From Diploscapter coronatus (taxonomy: Eukaryota > Nematoda > Chromadorea > Rhabditida > Rhabditidae): a stretch of 64,000 nucleotides of DNA. Each line of letters starts with the position of its first letter. Positions within the stretch are counted from its first letter, which is position 1. Under the pieces are notes generated by a model. The model saw only the letters and a program-made list of their open reading frames with translations. It had not been told where the DNA came from and ran no database searches. The stretch lies in contig OZ038422.1 in assembly GCA_964036155.1 (NCBI GenBank), forward strand, positions 27,985,201 to 28,049,200, written 5' to 3'. The translations under genes were made by a program, and so were the position numbers. Below are positions 44,494 through 56,824 of the stretch, piece after piece.

Positions 44494-45501
44494 CTTCGAC
44501 TAGGACGAAAGAAGTAATGAGAAAAATGCAATCAGAAAATTGTGAAATAATAATCTTCAACAAAATTAAAATCGATGAAATCAATCCATGAATCATAAAT
44601 CAACAAGGAAAGAAAAACGATATTGATATCAGCAAGGAGTGGAAAGTGTATGAGTAAGACAGAAACGCAGGAAAATAGTGAGGAAAAAGAGGAGAGGAAA
44701 AACCTTCTATTTGGCTGCGAGTCAACATTCGATCAATACACAGACGCAGAAAGAAACGAGTTTCATCGTGCAAAGTCATTAAATTGATTCAAGGATCCAC
44801 TTTGACAAAGAGGGACAAATTAAAAGAATATTGAAATTTTCCCCATAGCTAAATTATTGATAAATTTTAAACCAGAAGACATAGTAGTAAAATAATATGA
44901 GGAAGATACCAGATCTTACCCTTCCTTTATTTATTTTTACTATGTTTAGTGCTACGATATCATGCAATTTACAATTTACCGAAATCATTAGCAATAAGGC
45001 AGATTTGCAGTCTTTTGTATATAACCAAACAATTTTTTGGAGTCATGTATTCAAACTTCCAAACTTGATGAGATGTATTCAAATTCAATACCAATTATCA
45101 TTGCCACCCACTCATTATGAGCCATTTCGGCTTCCCAAACTCGAGACACTTTTCGAATAAGGTGGAAAATGTTATTCATCTAAATTGCAGCTGTTTACTT
45201 ATCGACTCAGATATGTTGTGCATATTTTCATTCCGTCGCCAGGTTTCTCTTCGCGTTAATAATCAATCATAGATCTCGGTTGGATAATTATAAATTTGCC
45301 CTAATTTTTAATTATCTACTTGTAAAAGGACGTCATACCGATATTCCGTGTACATTTGTCTATCTTAGCTCCTAGTTTCACGCTATGCTGAGCACGTAAG
45401 ATTGTTATAAAAGTTGGCTACCGGTCAATACTAATTCTGTAAAATACAAAGTTGCGCGACTTATATGAAATTTTCTGATTTCTGTATTTAGAAATCGACA
45501 C
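44494..45501. other. Spacer between CDC50 and Sre receptor genes
   Basis: Probable shared promoter region of two divergent genes. It contains one small signal-peptide-like ORF (44897-45160, listed separately) and otherwise nothing I can support. Confidence 0.5.
44897..45160 (+). CDS. Possible small secreted protein, uncertain
   Basis: A single frame of 87 aa begins MRKIPDLTLPLFIFTMFSAT with a plausible signal peptide and continues with polar residues to a stop. No splice sites, homologue or nearby AATAAA support it. It might be a lost first exon or a relic linked to the neighbouring Sre receptor, but the frames do not join convincingly. Confidence 0.2.
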   Translation: MRKIPDLTLPLFIFTMFSATISCNLQFTEIISNKADLQSFVYNQTIFWSHVFKLPNLMRCIQIQYQLSLPPTHYEPFRLPKLETLFE

Positions 45502-47309
45502 ATGTTCCCCATATATATCTACAATATGACCATTTTTGGTGAAGAGGTAGAATTTCTCTCAACTTTTCCTTATACATTCATTTTAGTGGGATATCTTAGT
45601 CTTACTATTCTCTCAAGGAGCCCCAATCAATTATTCGGGATCATTTTCAATCATTCTGATCCGCTTTTTCGAATTGATATTTATATTTCTTGGAGCTGTG
45701 ATATGCATCATTGCTATGAAGTATCTACGGGCTGCGCCGCTATATCATAAAAACCTTCTTCAAATTATTATTTCTTATTTTTTCGGATATTTCATTTCAA
45801 TAGCATGCCGGATAACTTTGATATTGTATGAAGTTGGAGCATTGAAGATACATGGTAAGTCTAGAGTCCGCTAGCTTCGCCCATTTTGTAAAGCCAAAGT
45901 TGGTTTAATTTTTGGTTCTTCGTTATTATATCGCTAAATTAGGCAATTTCGAGTTTTTTGAATTTTTCTATCCGAAAAAAGAGGTTCTCTTCAAAGTATC
46001 TAAAAATTTATAGTAGTTCGTATTCTCCTGCATATTTTAAAAGAAAACAATTCAAAAAATGACCGACGAAAACATGTTTGAAAGTCGCTATTTTCAAAAA
46101 TACGGTACGCAATGCACAATTTTTGATAGGAGCATCAGTTTGAAAAAAGAGAAAATACTAACTTTTTGCCAGAACTAATTCGATTCAATGGTGTAGGTTT
46201 TAAAACGCAACGCTTAATTTTGAAAAAAAAATACGTGGGCCTTAGGTAAATTTCTTTTTGAAATTTTATAATAATTAATGCTTCAGGTAATTTTTCGGAT
46301 GATTTCTTATTGTTATTGGTTAGCTACTTGCGAATAGCATGTTGTGGGCAAATTTACTCGATACTTGTGTGCATAACTACAGGTAAACCCTATTTTGTGC
46401 TCAATGAGACAAAAATACTAATCTTGCTCCAAAACTAGAAACATTTTTACGCGTTTTAGAAAGGGCCTTAGCTACGTATTACATAAAAGATTATGAATGT
46501 TCGAAAAGGTATTGGATTGGTGCCTCGTGTATTCTTATAGGTATTTTCTGTGGAGCTACGACCTCAGCTATTATGACTATAGGTGTATTCTAATTTGTCT
46601 TTCTTAAATATTTAAAATTCAGGCTTTACAAGATTAGATGCTTGGGTAATGATATCTCTTGGTATAGTGGCTCTAATTGGAGAAGTAATGTGTTTTTCAT
46701 TGTATGTGAAATTACGTGATTTTAATAGACGTCAACTGAAGGGTTTGGGAAATCTTAGGTAACCATTTAAACCAATTCATTAATGGTTAAAGCTTTCAAG
46801 AAAATGGAATTCTCTGTATACCTTATCGGTGAAATTTCAATTGGTTGCGAACATTGAGGTCTTAGACGTAAGTTATTACTTTTGTTCTGTAAAATAAATA
46901 TCATAAATCAGGTGCTTTCTGATAATCAGAAATCTGCCATAATTAATTTCGTGATCTTATTATTTTTCAGGTAGTAATGAATATCGTCATATCAACGTTA
47001 TTCGTGATTCTGAGTTCAGTTCCGATATTATTTATCGGACTTTACGTATCATTGCGTGGGGATTATGTCTACACGATTCAACTGCTATTTTCTCTATTGG
47101 ATATGTTTTTGGCTGTGTAGGTTGTTCTTCAATTTTTTTTTTAATATTCCAAAATTTAAGCTATTTTGAAATTGCGACTCAAATAATTAACTTTCTCAAA
47201 TACATCTGCATAAGATATCTTGAAATTCGATTAAAAATTTTTTCCTAGCCTTATTATTCCCACTGGGCGGGGTCGGCTAAGATCAATTCTCCAGAACTTG
47301 ACGATTTAA
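45502..47309 (+). CDS. Sre-class seven-helix chemoreceptor
   Basis: Eight exons (45502-45546, 45587-45854, 46287-46382, 46460-46582, 46623-46758, 46801-46867, 46971-47116, 47249-47309) give 313 aa, slightly short for the family. Several strongly hydrophobic helices are visible (for example IILIRFFELIFIFLGAVICI, IISYFFGYFISIACRITLIL, FLLLLVSYLRIACCGQIYSI). ERALATYYIKDYE after the third/fourth helix and YTLSVKFQLVANIEVLD before the sixth are typical of the nematode Sre family of G-protein-coupled receptors, expressed mainly in sensory neurons. The last junction (47116/47249) was chosen because it keeps an arginine-rich C-terminal tail, as in relatives. The N-terminus is short (MFPIYIYNMTIFGEE), so an upstream exon may be missing. 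Confidence 0.85.
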
Positions 47310-48247
47310 TTCAAAATTTTAGGGAAGCCATTTTCCTTGTGCTTGTAGCGATTTACACTACTCGGTAAATTTAACGGATAAAAATCCCAATACGATAAAA
47401 CTTTAGGGACGGAAAACCGGTGATAAATAGCGCTATCCGGCGATTTCTGAGGGCTTTTCGACCTTTCGAAAAAAGGCTCGCACTTCCTCAGAAAACCAAG
47501 GAGTGGAAGTTGAAGCCCCAAGACGAGGGAAACATTTACTTTCAAACTTTGAACCAGGCTTGGAAATAATTATTTAGCATTTCACAACATCATTTTCACT
47601 TATTATCCAAATCTACCTGAAAAAGCACTTTATTCTTCAAGAAGAAATAAAAATAGAGAACGAAATTTGTGAGAATAATAAATTACTCACGCCATGATAT
47701 AAATGTGATCAAAAATACAGCAGAAAATTGCAAACAAACAGAAATTGAACCGAGATTTTCTAAATCGGGTTTTTGGAGATTTCTCCTTAAAACTTAGAAT
47801 CTTTCGAACAAAAGAAAAATTGAACCTATTTTCGGGAAATTAAGAATCATTCAAATTCTGATTTCCCGAAAGCTAGATTCCTATAAAAAATAAAGAAAAA
47901 CAACAATAAAAAATATAAAGGAGCATTCTGAGGTGTTTAACTTGGTAATAAGGGAGGGGAAGATAGGGAAAGTAGGTTGGGGATAAGAGGAAATTTTACA
48001 AGAATTCTCGAGAAAGGAAGAAAAATGCCCATATTTTGATAGGTTTGATGGCTAAGTGGCTGGATTGACGATAGGTTGAGGGTCAAAATCGGAGAAAATG
48101 AATCCTTCTTGGAAGAAAAATAGGAAAACTCTTGAAACGGGAAAAATGGGGGTGGGAATTGTAAAAAAAAAAAAAGAAGAAAAATAAATCATTTTTGGGA
48201 AGATTGCGAGTGAAAATGGGGGGTTTTAGGGGGAAATCGCGAGTGTT
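47310..48247. other. Convergent spacer between sre and wapl-1
   Basis: Lies between two convergent genes and should contain both 3' UTRs. It is A-rich with long GGAAAA-type tracts; a minus-strand frame at 47306-47545 has no splice context. No other feature seen. Confidence 0.6.
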
Positions 48248-51200
48248 TCACTCGGACTTGAGCCGGTCCATCAGGTCGACGATTTTCTCGATCGAACGGC
48301 AACTGACCGCCTCCTGGTTGCACGTCATCGAGCCTTTGTTCACCTGGAATTTGCAAATAAAAGAAAAAACCAAATTCCTCAAAACATGATTATTTCCTTC
48401 AAAAAGTGCGTTTTCAAAATTTCTCAAATCAATCTAACCGAGGCAAATTGCATGAACTCGAGGAATCGCTTGAGCTGCTCGACCATCGGCGCAATGTCCT
48501 GTCCGTCCATGTTCTTCTTGACGAGCGCGATGTATTGCTGAAAATTGGTATTTTTGAAAGTTTGCTGAAAAACCAATACAATTTTTAAAAGAATACTTTT
48601 TTTTTGTAAAAAATATTTATTTTTTCGGACCTCATTTTGCTGCAGAAGGCACCCGATGAGCAGAGCGATGTGTGAGGAGACGATGCTGTCCTCCATATGG
48701 GTGGACGCCTGAAAATTTTTCAACTTTCAAAGATAAAGAAAATGAACATTCATAAAAGTCGACTTTCCTAACTTTGAAAAATTGTAATTTATTCAAATAA
48801 AATATCATTTTAAAGTTTTCAAAATTATAGAAAAATCAACCATTTTTCCCACCTTGTTCATGATATTCTCCATGGCTGACATGATCTCTCCGTCAGTCAG
48901 ATTGTCGATTCTATAAAAAGAAAATTAACATTTTCCAACGCAATTTTCCAGAGTGTGCTAAAATTCCTTACTTGGCTCTGTTGAGTCTGCCCGACGCGGT
49001 CACATCATCGATGGCGTCCTCGTTCGCTTCATCGTTGCCCTCTTCCTTGTCCGAGTCCTCGCCGCTCTCGTTATCGCGATGGTCTGGCTCTTCGAAGGCC
49101 AACTCGTTGTCGAGTGACTCGTCACCAGACCTGGCTTTTTTCTCGTAGTAGGCGAAGTACTGAAATTTTTTATTAATTATAAAAGGCAACCATAACTTTC
49201 TGTAGAAAATATAGCAATATTTAAAAAGATTTAAATTTTACAGAAAAATGGTAAGAAATGATCCTTTCCAGTAAATCAAACTTTCTCCGACCTTGGTAAG
49301 AATCTCCAGAGCTCTCGAATCGCCCTCTTCCCGAGTGTCGGGGTCGATGCTCTTCACGCTCAGTTCGATCATTTTCACCCGATTCGCGTTGCAGCGCTCC
49401 ACCAGATTGACCAACAGCGACGCCAACTCAAAATACAAAGGACGTTATTAGAAACTAGATAGCGTTATTAATTAAAAAATATATATTTTGTTAAATCTAA
49501 GCGTGTCATCTTTAAAAAAAAAAAGGCGTCATAGCGTTATTTTTTCAATTTTCCTCACCAGCACAGTCAGGTCGAATCGGGACGTCTCTGGGGCGTATTT
49601 GGGCGAGTAGTAGGTGAACGCAGCGAGGCATGACCTCAGGAAGCCCTTGATCTCGCCGAGTTTGAACGAGCAGAGCTCTGAAAATGATTTTAGCGGTGTC
49701 ATATTTTAAAAAGGCGTCATTTTACCGGATTCGTAGCTCAGATTGATCAGCACCCGTATCATGCGCTGTATTGTGCGGACGAAGGACTGGAAGTGGGACG
49801 AGTCGGCGTCCAACGACGCCATTTTGTCGAGGGTCGCCGTCATGAATCTGGAATTTGAAATGTTTAAAGGCTTCATTTTGATAAAGGCGTTCTTTTCTTA
49901 AAAAACGCTACTTTTATCTAGGAAAAAGAAAGGACGTTATTTTCTTTCAAAAGTAGTAATAAAAGGAGTTTTATTCGTTAGGAAATTCCAAAAGGCGTCA
50001 CATTTTCATGACGCCTTTCCATTTTCCTTACTTATTGCAGAGCTGGAGAATGAGGTTGCCCCTGTGCGAAATCAGAAAGGCCTGGTTCTTCTTGTGCATC
50101 ATGACGCCCATCTCGACGATGCCGAAACAGCGCTCCAAGTGGTTGAGGTTGAACGAGAGGTCTTCTTTCTTCTGGAAGGAAAAATCGATTTTTAAACAAT
50201 TTTTCAGAAAGTACCTCCTTGTCGAGAATGTGGCTCATGGTCTTGTCGATCTTTGTGCAGAGCCACTGGAGAATGCCGGTGTTGACCATCTCAGTCTTCA
50301 GCTTGTTGTCTGTGTGCCGAATCGCCATCACGAAGGAGAGCGCGCACAGGGTCAGGGCCGATGGCTGAAAAAAATAAACAATAATTCTTTATCGAAGATT
50401 TATTCTTGTTTAGATTATTTTTTGCTTATATATTTTTTTATTTCTGAAAAGAATATTATTTGGTTATTTTTTCCAAATGTTCCTTTTTATTTTTCAAAAC
50501 TCACGGAGAGTGTATCCTTAGTGAACGGCAGGACGATTTTTCGCGTGTCCGTCTCGTTCTTCGCGACAAATTCCTGCATGATCGCCCAGACCTGAAAAAT
50601 CCATTTCGTTAAAAAATCTCAAATTTTAGCAAAACGAGACAAAAAATTAATAATGTTCTTTCGGAAATCTAATTGTTTCCAAGAAAATAGCAAAATTTTC
50701 TATAGTTGAAAGCAAATTTCAACTTTTATACCAAAAAATACATTTTTAAATTGTCAGTGTTTATTACAGTAAAAAATTGCGTACCGTGGATTTGCATCTG
50801 TCCTGTTCCTGTCCTCTTTCCATGGTTTCGATCGCGAGGAGTTGAGCGAACAACTTGAAGTGGCTGACGTCGAAACGCAGTGTGATCGGGTCGCGGCACA
50901 TTAAGTAGAGCGCGCACGAAGTCGCAAGAGCGTAGCACTAAAATTAGTACTTTTCTTGAAAATAAAAATGATATTTTTAATGGAAATAAGAAAAATGGAG
51001 TTTTTTCCTCACTTGGTTTTGCGAAGCATCCGATACCGCTTTGTAGACGTCGTTGATTTTCTGCTCAGTGCGAAGGAAGCGACGAAACGTCGGACTGATG
51101 CACTTGCGCGCCAGGGATGCGACACTAAAAACATTCGAATTAGGAAATTTTTAATCGCATGATTAAGCATAGGTTCTAAAACGAATTTATAGGAATTTCA

Positions 51201-53659
51201 TATTCGAGAGTTTTTCATTAAAGAATCATATTTCGAATTTTCTATATCAAAATTCAATTGTGGAAAAGTATTCATAACGATCTTATTCGAATTTTCTACA
51301 AATCTTGCCGTGAAAAAATTCTCAAATTTTTCTTCTTTTTAAACCTACCAAAGTGCCTTGATGTTGAGCGAGCTCTTTGGACTAACGAGAGTGGTGAGGA
51401 TGTAGTTGATGTCGTCCTTGAAATCGTTCTGAAACATTGTTTTTATTTTAAACTTCGATCATAAAAAATCACTTTTTCTAACTTTTTAGCTTATAGTCCT
51501 GCTACTAAATCCCAGAAGTCGAATTTTCATATCTATTTTCTTAGATGTCGATTTTTGGGCTCACTGTAGTTGCCACTCTCTTGTAGTCCCACCATCTTTT
51601 CTTTGGAAAATAAAAAAGGTGGAGACTACAAGGAGCTATTTTTAGAAAATTTTTATACCTGCTCGCCCATCTCCAGAATCTCGGCAGCATCCTTCACCTT
51701 TCTCGATGGTCCCGTCAAATTGTCGGCCTGGCTCTGCGACTGGCGGTAGACCGGTACTCGCTAAAATAAGCGTTCTTTGGAAAATATTGTTGCTTTTTAA
51801 CCGAACTTATTGGTTTTTTTCAAAGTGTAAAATTTTATCATCTTTTTCATAAATAATCTTTACCCAAACAAATTCTAACATTCGGTGAAAAAGAACGCCT
51901 TGCCAATGTCATTTTTCTTCAGAAAACATGCATTTTCGTATTTTTTTCTTTTCAATTTTTACCGGATTCTGTCCTGTCGCGCTGTGAGCCTGTCGCACGT
52001 ACGGCTGGGAGACTGTGCCGGACTGATCATCCCTCTTTTTCCTGTTCCCGCCTTCCTCATCCTCTTCATCATCGTCATCCACGTCCAGATGCCACACGTG
52101 CTTATAGACCACCGTCGGCTGGCCCGACTGCATTTTGGAGCGGGTTTCCCTAATTTCTGAAAATGTCTTAATAATGCCTCGACAAATATCGATTTTCAAA
52201 AAAAGTCGAATTTCCATTTAAAGACTACATAAAGAATGACAGAGGTTTTTCATGCTGAGCATTTTTCTACAAAATTTGCGAATTTTTTGATGTTGCTCCC
52301 AAGAGTATCCCCAGAATTGGAATTTTTCTTAAATCACTCCTACCCTTCATCAGATTGCTCGGCTCACACTTGTTCTTCTTTGGCTGTGGGTCGTCCTTCT
52401 CGATCTCGTTGTCGATGTCGTACACGTCCGCTGCATTGGAGGAAGAGGGAGCATCTGAAATCAAATTCATGAATTTCAAGGTTGAAATGGATTTAGGGTT
52501 GAGTTAATTTTTAGCCTCGACTAATTTTAAAGTGTAGTATCTTTAGGCCTAACTTATTGTCTGAATAGTTTTAAGCCTGAGTTCAATTGTTTGGTTTGTT
52601 ACCTGTAGGCTTCGCCAGAGAGGCGTAGGGTTTCTTGATTTTGGCTCGCACTGTGGTGGACGAGGTCGAGATGGAGCTGCTCGCCAGGTACCTGAATTTT
52701 AAAACTATTTTTAAATAATTTATGTACAATTTTTCAGAAAATAAAGGTAATAATCTTTTTAAAAAATCTGTAAGCTAGATTTTGAAGAAAGGAAACTGAA
52801 AATATTGATTTTAAAAAAATTTACCGGTTGAGAGAAGAAGTGGAGGACTGGCTGTCGTGCTGTTCGGGAGCCACAGTCTCTGTGTCCATCGCCTCGTTCT
52901 CGGGACTCTGCGCCGTCACTCCGCCTTCATCCGAAGAGCCGGAGCTGAGGGCCTTAAATGTTTCCTTCAAAATTTATATATATAAATATTTTTTAATTTC
53001 GAGATTTTCCGCTCAAAAATGATACTTTCCATTCTTTCTGTAAAAATCGTTATTTTTCTAATGTTAAAAAGTTGTTTAATGAAAGATCAAATTTACTTAT
53101 TTTAATAAAACTGCTACATTTCAATTTTTTTTCCTGAAAAATATTTCGAATTTTACCGCATCCTGATCCAGATTGCCGTCCGCCGACGAGGTGCTCTCGG
53201 GGAGGCTGAGTGGTGGCGAGAAGACCTGTTTGGGCGAGTCGTGCTGCACAATTGCTCCATCATCGCCGATCGAAGACGTTGAAACTGAAATAATTACCCT
53301 AATTGACTACTTTAATTGCTCACATTTTCGACCTTTTGAAAATCCACCTTATCCCCATTTGTAAAATTCAATTTCCCCTTTCCCTACACTCGATAACCCG
53401 AAACCCGATCAAATCTAGATGCCTAATTATCTTACTTATTAGGACAATAATTATCTTTCAATTACACTGATTATCTGCTTTTCATACCCGAAGGAAGTGC
53501 CTCTTCCGCTGCGGTCGCCACCTCGACCGCCTTTGTTCGCTCGTACCGCTTGCGCACCACCCTGCAATTATGTTGAGTTAACTACCCTAATTACGCTCCC
53601 TTAATTGCCCAATTAACTTACGGCTTCGAGAAGAGATCGTCCTCGCCTGTCGTGTCCAT
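48248..53659 (-). CDS. wapl-1: WAPL cohesin-release factor
   Basis: Twenty-two exons join in phase to 830 aa: 53622-53659, 53488-53561, 53157-53284, 52825-52964, 52603-52691, 52344-52454, 51963-52156, 51659-51760, 51349-51428, 51013-51124, 50785-50937, 50505-50591, 50215-50364, 50032-50171, 49726-49847, 49559-49677, 49292-49426, 48972-49159, 48853-48910, 48631-48708, 48439-48537, 48248-48343. The N-terminal third is acidic and disordered, with Ser-rich stretches. From about residue 280 comes the helical-repeat WAPL domain, including VASLARKCISPTFRRFLR, YALATSCALYLMCRDPITL, HLERCFGIVEMG and the conserved end QDIAPMVEQLKRFLEFM. An acidic insert (EDSDKEEGNDEANED) sits in the domain. WAPL proteins bind PDS5/SCC3 and open the cohesin ring to release it from chromatin. 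The gene is divergent from the H2A.Z gene with 771 bp between start codons. Confidence 0.92.
49991..50018. repeat. 10-bp hairpin AAAGGCGTCA/TGACGCCTTT
   Basis: Perfect inverted repeat with an 8-nt loop in the wapl-1 intron 49848-50031, 14 nt from the donor of the preceding exon (50032). The same GGCGTCA word recurs in neighbouring introns (about 49525, 49711). Confidence 0.7.
51576..51642. repeat. Intronic hairpin with CTTGTAGTCCCACC arms
   Basis: CTTGTAGTCCCACCATCTTTT and AAAAAGGTGGAGACTACAAG pair with one or two mismatches in the wapl-1 intron 51429-51658. Confidence 0.7.
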
Positions 53660-54430
53660 TGTTGCTCACCCGATTCGAGTTGATAATTGCACGCCAATTA
53701 AGTCTGCAATTGGGCCAATTATCGATTTAATTGGAGGCAGTTAACGCAGGAAAACATACATGGGTTCGCGGAAAAACGAGATAATAACTTTATATATCGT
53801 ACGGTGTTTACGGGTGCTGAAAATCGATCCCAGAGGGGGCGTGACCGTGTGTCTGCGCTCTCTCGAGCGGGGGCACTCTCTCGCGCCGCGTTCCCGCCAT
53901 CCTTTGGCATCAGCGTCCTTCTCTCCCTCCATTCCCCTTTTCCAATTCTTTCAGACACTTGCTCTCTCTTTCTGATTTACAAATTTTACCATTTACAATT
54001 TTTTTCCTGTTTTTTTTTTCTTCAAATTTACACCAAAATTCGAAATTTTGAGGTTTCCCCAAGTAAAATTGCCAAATTCGAAGAATTCCGAAATACCCCC
54101 AGAGAAAATTGCATCGCGCTGTGGTCAGTGGTTGCGGGGAGAAACGAACGGAAAATGACAACTTGCTCGAAAATCGCTGCACTATGCAGCGATTTTCGGT
54201 CACTTGTCGAAATGCTACCGACTTTCAGCCTAAAATTCGCCCATTTCTCGTCCGATTTCGCACTTGCTCGCCATTTTCTATTGATTTCCTCGGATTTTCC
54301 TTCGTTTCCTTCGAAATTTCAGGCGAACACTGAAATTTCCAAGAAAGAAATTATTCTTATCGTTTTTTTAAATGTATTTTCAGCTTGTCTCATTTTTCCA
54401 CGTTCATCAGCAAACGAGCAGTGAGCAGAA
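53660..54430. promoter_or_regulatory. Divergent promoter of wapl-1 and htz-1
   Basis: Region between two divergent start codons. It is locally GC-rich (about 53830-53900, with GCTCTCTCGAGCG-type sequence) and holds a perfect 14-bp palindromic hairpin at 54168-54198. A 206-codon plus-strand frame here is Phe/Ser-rich, unspliced and judged non-coding. Confidence 0.5.
54168..54198. repeat. Perfect 14-bp inverted repeat near htz-1
   Basis: CGAAAATCGCTGCA and TGCAGCGATTTTCG are exact reverse complements separated by 3 nt, about 230 bp upstream of the H2A.Z start. It could be a protein-binding palindrome or a hairpin. Confidence 0.8.
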
Positions 54431-55524
54431 ATGGCCGGAGGTGGCAAAGGCAAAGCGGGCAAGGATTCGGGCAAAGCCAAGTCCAAGGTGAGGGGGTGAT
54501 TATTAAAAATCTCTGGAATTGCCCTCAAAAGTTTATTCTACCCAGAAAAGAATCGAAATCTTCAGAAAATAATTCTGTAGAAAATTTGAAGGAAAAGATT
54601 ATCTAGAAATCTCCAAAAAGCTAATGAAAAATGATAAAGTTTAAACTGAAAAATATATCGAACATGTTTGCAGGTGATCTCTCGCTCGGCGCGCGCGGGC
54701 CTGCAGTTCCCGGTCGGCAGAATCCACAGATTCCTCAAGCAGCGCACCACTTCGCACGGACGCGTCGGCGCTACTGCTGCTGTTTACAGGTATGAAAATT
54801 GGCAGAATAAATTTTGAAACAAATGGCGTAAAGTTAAAGAAAAACCTCTAATTGTATATGATCTGAAAGAAAGATAAATAGTTGTCGATCTTTAATTTCC
54901 AAATTTTCAGCGCTGCCATTCTGGAGTACCTGACCGCCGAAGTGTTGGAGTTGGCCGGCAACGCTTCCAAGGATCTCAAAGTCAAGAGGATCACCCCCAG
55001 GTGCGGTAATTGAACAAATTAATTCCGACCTAAAAATTGACTCAAACTTAACATCAGATTAGCCATAAAAATTATCGAACTAAAGATAGATTAGATCTGG
55101 GAAAATTAAATTCGACTTAGAATAAACGCAGATCTAAGCTCAATTTGGATCTAAATAATTTTTCCCTTTAATTTCAGACACTTGCACCTGGCTATCAGAG
55201 GAGATGAGGAACTCGACACTCTCATCAAGGCCACCATTGCTGGAGGAGGTTAGAATTTTCTTTGCTTAAAACATCTTAAACCTTTTTCGAATTCGCAGAT
55301 TTAAAAATTTGAAAATGGATCTAAGATTGTTTCAACACGAAGAAAAATGGAGCATTATTCTTTTTCATACCTAAAATAAAATCTGAATTTAAAAAAAAAA
55401 AAAAATTTCATTTTTGGCAAAAATCCAACTTCTTGCAGGTGTGATCCCGCACATCCATCGCTACCTGATGGCCAAGAAGGGACAGCCACAGCAGGGCGCA
55501 CCCGGCCAGAAGGGAGCCGCCTAA
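54431..55524 (+). CDS. htz-1: Histone H2A.Z
   Basis: Five exons (54431-54487, 54674-54789, 54911-55000, 55178-55248, 55439-55524) give 139 aa. The N-tail is Gly/Lys-rich ([19 protein letters not shown]); the histone fold contains [38 protein letters not shown] and [18 protein letters not shown]. The docking region [13 protein letters not shown] and [10 protein letters not shown] distinguish H2A.Z from replication-dependent H2A, which ends differently and normally lacks introns. The protein replaces H2A in promoter nucleosomes and is loaded by SWR1/p400-type complexes. Codon use is GC-richer than neighbouring genes, as expected for a highly expressed histone. The mRNA is probably polyadenylated (AATAAA near 55586-55591). 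Confidence 0.96.
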
Positions 55525-56824
55525 ATCCACCCAACCCAATATATCCCCTATACCACTTGACCATCTTTCTCAAGACTGCATTTCGAGAGTGATTGAATAA
55601 AATTTTTTTAAAAATATATTTGATCACTTTCTGCAATGTAAAGTCCAACCATTTCACCACTCCCCATTCAACTACCGTCATTATTTGTGGAAATTTGGAA
55701 ACTTCCTGACTTTAAAAATTTGGTTGAAAATATTTTGATTCAGTAATGTCGCGAAGTTTCGAAATAGTCCTATTTTAAAAAGTAAATAATTATTTTCTAT
55801 TGTAAGTTTTTTTCCCCTATTTTTAATCCATAGTCTTTCTTTACTATTTTTAGTAAGTAATGATTTTCTTTAAATTTAGTGGAATTATTATGTTGACGCG
55901 TCATTTCATAAGACGACGTCTTCACATACATTTCTGTAAACATTTCAGGCGATTTTATTTTTTTCTGAACCTTTGTTCCTAGCACAAATTCATGAAATTC
56001 TAAGGTTTTGGATGAAATTCGGATTTTGGAGTTTCATGCTCTTTCAACCTCACTGCCAAACTATCTATTTTACCTTCCCCTAATTTTAATATTTATTCCT
56101 GTTTTATCCCTTATATATTCACCTCTTTATTATGGCTTTTCAAAGCTATTAATTTTAATTTTGCGTTTTTGTATTTATCCGTCACTCCTTGAATAAAGAT
56201 CTCAAATGAAATTTTTAAAAACGTTCATTTGGACCCGTAAAATGAAGAAAATAACAAGAAAAGTTCAACAAATAACAAATGAGTCTTTGAAAAGTTTATC
56301 GATTTGTACAGGGTCATTTGGAAATGTCGGAGAGCTTTTTCTGGAAATGTTAAAGAAACTCATTTCCAAGTTGCTCCCTGTACAGGACGTTCATTTATAA
56401 TTTTAGTACTTGTTTTTGTTCTGAAATTTTTCCTAATATAATTATTTTCGAAAACGGTCAACGGAATTTTATTCTCGGCAATGGGAGATACGTAATTTCC
56501 GGGTTTGTCCACTTTCCATTTACGGGTAGATCTGGGTATATCGATGGCGGACCATTTATGGTCATAGCCTCAGAAAAGTCGGAAATTTTATTTTAGAAAT
56601 TTTGACCAAATTAGACATGAAAAATATGCCAAACCTTATGCTGATTCCGAATCTGAAGCCCGTTTTCAAAGATAATCATTAGAAGAAATTTCAGAGCAAA
56701 AGTAAATACTAAAAGTGTAAATGAACTCCTGGATTTATCTTTATTTTTATTCCAAATTCTCCCGACTTTATCAAATGAAGTTTCCAAGAAAATCGGTTAC
56801 CATAATTCTCCCGACGTCGGGCCT
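55525..56824. other. Convergent spacer htz-1 / PIH1D1-like
   Basis: Contains the htz-1 poly(A) signal near 55586 and the 3' flank of the minus-strand PIH1 gene, plus an imperfect hairpin at 56304-56385 (GTACAGGG ... CCCTGTAC ends). No exon found. Confidence 0.6.
56304..56385. repeat. Foldback repeat with GTACAGGG ends
   Basis: TGTACAGGGTCATTTGGAAATG is matched in reverse complement by CATTTCCAAGTTGCTCCCTGTAC with small indels. Non-coding. Confidence 0.55.

Noticed and set aside
50008..50595. 195-codon plus-strand frame
   Set aside because: Antisense to three wapl-1 exons whose phases and homology are clear; a shadow frame.
53804..54424. 206-codon plus-strand frame upstream of htz-1
   Set aside because: Phe/Ser/Arg-rich, no homology, ends just before the htz-1 ATG and spans the palindrome; likely promoter and 5' UTR.
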